A stretch of 64,000 bases of DNA from Proteus terrae (GTDB taxonomy: Bacteria; Pseudomonadota; Gammaproteobacteria; Enterobacterales; Enterobacteriaceae), in contig NZ_PENS01000002.1 in NCBI RefSeq assembly GCF_003144325.1, positions 1 to 64,000 on the forward strand, given 5' to 3'. Both the position numbers and the translations under genes were made by a program. This document shows positions 61,870 to 64,000 of this stretch, piece after piece (the stretch's first letter is position 1; each line of letters opens with the position of its first letter). The notes beneath the pieces were generated by a model, which ran no database searches, was not told where the DNA came from, and worked only from the letters and a program-made list of their open reading frames with translations.

Positions 61870-63135
61870 ATGTACTCAACTATCGAACAAGCGAATGAAG
61901 CAGTTATCGAACGTATCCGTGAAGCCCGTCCTCACTGGTGTGATGTTAGCTTAGCAAAAGAAGTTGTTCCTACTTTAGAGTCAGGTAAAAAATTACTTCA
62001 CGCAGGTCCACCAGTAACTTGGGGAGAAATGAGCGGCCCTGTTCGTGGTGCATGTATCGGTGCTTCTTTATTTGAAGGCTGGGCAGAAACTGAAGAGCAA
62101 GCATTAGCCATGTTAGAAGCAGGCGAAATCGAGTTTATTCCTTGTCATAACGTAAATGCAGTAGGCCCAATGGGTGGTATTACTTCTGCTCATATGCCAA
62201 TGCTGGTTATCAAAAACCACATTCATGGTAACTATGCTTACTGCAATATGAACGAAGGTATCGGTAAAGTGATGCGCTTTGGTGCTTACGGCCCAGATGT
62301 GCAAGAACGTCTACATTGGATGCAAAAGAGTTTAGCGCCAGTATTAAAAGCAGCGATTGCAACGTTTGAAAACGGTATCGATCTAACTGCAATTATGGGG
62401 CAGGCAATTACGATGGGTGATGAATTCCACCAACGTAACATCGCTGCATCTGCACTGTTACTGCGTCAGCTGGCACCTGTATTAAGTACATTAGATTTTG
62501 AAGATGCTGAAATCACAAAAGTGACTAAATTCCTGAGCATTACAGATCAGTTCTTCCTGAACTTAGCAATGGCTTACTGTAAAGCGGCGATGGATGCAGG
62601 TGCTCAAATCAAGCAAGGTACTATCGTCACTGTGATGACTCGTAATGGTAGCAACTTTGGTATCAAAATCAGCGGAATGGGTGACCAATGGTTTACCGCT
62701 CCAGTCAATACACCGCAAGGTTTATTCTTCTCTGGCTTTAGCCAAGCAGATGCAAATCCAGATATTGGTGACAGTGCAATCACTGAAACTTTCGGTATTG
62801 GTGGCGCAGCAATGGTTGCGGCTCCTGGTGTAACACGCTTTGTTGGTGCATCCGGTGGTATGGATGCAGCACGTGAAGTGACTGAAGAAATGGCTGAGAT
62901 CTATCTTGCTCGTAACATGATGTTGCAAATTCCAACTTGGGATTTCCAAGGTGCATGTTTAGGCTTAGATGCGCGTCGTGTTGTTGAAACAGGGATCACT
63001 CCACTGATTAACACTGGTATTGCACATAAAGAGCCGGGTGTTGGTCAGATTGGTGCGGGTACTGTACGTGCACCTTTAGGTTGCTTTGAAAAAGCGATTG
63101 TTGCACTTGCTGAAGAGCTAGGTATCGACGCTTAA
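61870..63135 (+). CDS. allG: Oxamate carbamoyltransferase subunit AllG (YlbE, DUF1116)
   Basis: A 421-residue DUF1116 protein matching E. coli YlbE in length. Gly-rich segments GPPVTWGEMSGPVRGACIGA, NVNAVGPMGGITSAHMPM and a C-terminal GVGQIGAGTVRAPLGCFEKA are characteristic. It acts with FdrA and AllH to split oxalurate into oxamate and carbamoyl phosphate. Forty-two bases separate it from allH. Confidence 0.9.
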   Translation: MYSTIEQANEAVIERIREARPHWCDVSLAKEVVPTLESGKKLLHAGPPVTWGEMSGPVRGACIGASLFEGWAETEEQALAMLEAGEIEFIPCHNVNAVGPMGGITSAHMPMLVIKNHIHGNYAYCNMNEGIGKVMRFGAYGPDVQERLHWMQKSLAPVLKAAIATFENGIDLTAIMGQAITMGDEFHQRNIAASALLLRQLAPVLSTLDFEDAEITKVTKFLSITDQFFLNLAMAYCKAAMDAGAQIKQGTIVTVMTRNGSNFGIKISGMGDQWFTAPVNTPQGLFFSGFSQADANPDIGDSAITETFGIGGAAMVAAPGVTRFVGASGGMDAAREVTEEMAEIYLARNMMLQIPTWDFQGACLGLDARRVVETGITPLINTGIAHKEPGVGQIGAGTVRAPLGCFEKAIVALAEELGIDA

Positions 63136-63177
63136 TCTCGTTTTCTAACGACAAAGCACAGCAATAAAGGGGGCATT

Positions 63178-64000
63178 ATGCAAATTCAAGCACTTCAAAC
63201 CAGCCAGCATATCACTGACTTTGAAGGTGAGATTAAATGTGTGGGCATTTATGATCATGCTTTGAATTTCATTTGCCCTCAGCAACGCTTAATGACTTTT
63301 CATCGTGAAGGAAGAGGATTAAGCCCGATGGGGTGGTTGCTGAAGCAAGATGATTTTGATTATTTTGCAAAACAGTGCTATCCCTCGATTGTGATGGATC
63401 TTAAAAATCATCAAGCAACACTAACAAATAAACTCACATTGATCGCAGGTCAAAGTGAGAATTTGCGCTTGCAAGATAAAGCGGATTTAGATTTACGTTG
63501 GTTAGAAAGTTTTTTTTCTCTGTTATCACCCTCGATTGCAACGGGGTTATATGGATCATTGAAAAATTACCGTCAAATCGCGCAACTAAGTGAAATTAAG
63601 TTATTAACTAAGCTGTTTCATAACCAACTATTAGGCAATGCAGTTAACTGGGCTATTTTTACAGGGAAAGGCCCCGGGTTAACGCCAAGTTCAGATGATA
63701 TGCTGGTGGGAATGTTATTTGCGCATTATTTAGCAGAGCCTGAAAAGAAACTTAATAATTTTTTTAATAACACACCACCTTTATCTGAATTGACCACTAT
63801 TGTCAGTAAGCATTATTTGGAATATGCCACACAGGGAATATTTTCTACCTATCTCATTCAACTAGGTAAAAAAATAAAGAATAAAGAGATTATTTTTAAG
63901 GATATGTTGGAAATACTCTCTATTGGTCATCATTCTGGAGCAGATACATTACTGGGATTATGGATTGGTTACCAAGCTAAAAAACAACAACAGCATATTG
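63178..64000 (+). CDS. allH: Oxamate carbamoyltransferase subunit AllH (DUF2877), 3' end outside window
   Basis: Open frame from ATG 63178 (AAGGGGG site upstream) to the window end, at least 274 residues with no stop. The DUF2877 motif GPGLTPSSDDMLVG is present, as is HHSGADTLLG, both expected of YlbF/AllH. E. coli YlbF is about 270 residues, so little is missing. A carbamate kinase gene would be expected just beyond the window. Confidence 0.85.
   Translation, partial: MQIQALQTSQHITDFEGEIKCVGIYDHALNFICPQQRLMTFHREGRGLSPMGWLLKQDDFDYFAKQCYPSIVMDLKNHQATLTNKLTLIAGQSENLRLQDKADLDLRWLESFFSLLSPSIATGLYGSLKNYRQIAQLSEIKLLTKLFHNQLLGNAVNWAIFTGKGPGLTPSSDDMLVGMLFAHYLAEPEKKLNNFFNNTPPLSELTTIVSKHYLEYATQGIFSTYLIQLGKKIKNKEIIFKDMLEILSIGHHSGADTLLGLWIGYQAKKQQQHI

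Overview
The window looks like chromosome of a low-GC enterobacterium of the Morganellaceae, most probably a Proteus species. The basis is an enterobacterial rRNA operon end, E. coli-like gene content and order (cysJIH, ftsB-ispD-ispF-truD-surE-pcm-nlpD-rpoS, mutS), AT-rich composition, and a chaperone-usher fimbrial operon carrying two MrpJ-type HTH regulators, a hallmark of Proteus. The species was not determined; family assignments are by eye from remembered relatives, without database searches.

Layout. 1-1577: 3' end of a 23S gene, 5S, tRNA-Asp and terminator. 1755-5529: yafD, then a three-gene sulfur operon (sulfide:quinone-oxidoreductase-like flavoprotein, DUF1641 protein, methionine gamma-lyase). 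5602-8248: proY, queE and queD. 8550-17462: the assimilatory sulfate pathway as two operons, cysJIH and cysG-cysD-cysN-cysC. 17793-24712: the ftsB-to-rpoS stretch with the rpoS leader. 24883-27293: two unrecognised membrane/envelope genes lying between rpoS and mutS. 27409-29973: mutS (minus). 30538-40891: a DUF3829 lipoprotein, a very large thioester-containing alpha-2-macroglobulin with its partner pbpC, and a small lipoprotein. 40962-43712 (minus): DyP-type peroxidase, YebB and a VanW-family protein. 43826-46971: LysR regulator divergent from a DASS transporter plus a histidine phosphatase. 47557-54098: an eight-gene fimbrial operon. 54166-57066: a second DASS transporter divergent from a second LysR regulator. 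57140-59642: pirin, a YcaC-type hydrolase and a YceI protein. 60190-64000: fdrA-allG-allH, the oxamate carbamoyltransferase genes; allH runs off the window.

How the genes work together. CysDNC activate sulfate to PAPS, CysH and CysJI reduce it to sulfide, and CysG makes the siroheme CysI needs. The separate operon at 2725-5529 works on the other side of sulfide metabolism: methionine gamma-lyase breaks sulfur amino acids to ammonia, a 2-oxo acid and a thiol or sulfide, and the flavoprotein may oxidise the sulfide into the quinone pool. The alpha-2-macroglobulin/PBP1C pair is a known periplasmic protease-trapping plus wall-repair pairing. The fimbrial operon encodes its own transcription factors, which in Proteus typically lower motility while fimbriae are made. 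The last operon should use oxamate/carbamoyl chemistry from purine (allantoin) breakdown and has a CRP-like site upstream.

No CRISPR array, insertion sequence, prophage or integrase was seen. The most interesting items are the sulfur operon with its atypical flavoprotein, the uncharacterised pair between rpoS and mutS, the two-MrpJ fimbrial operon, and a set of palindromes in the pirin/YcaC intergenic region.
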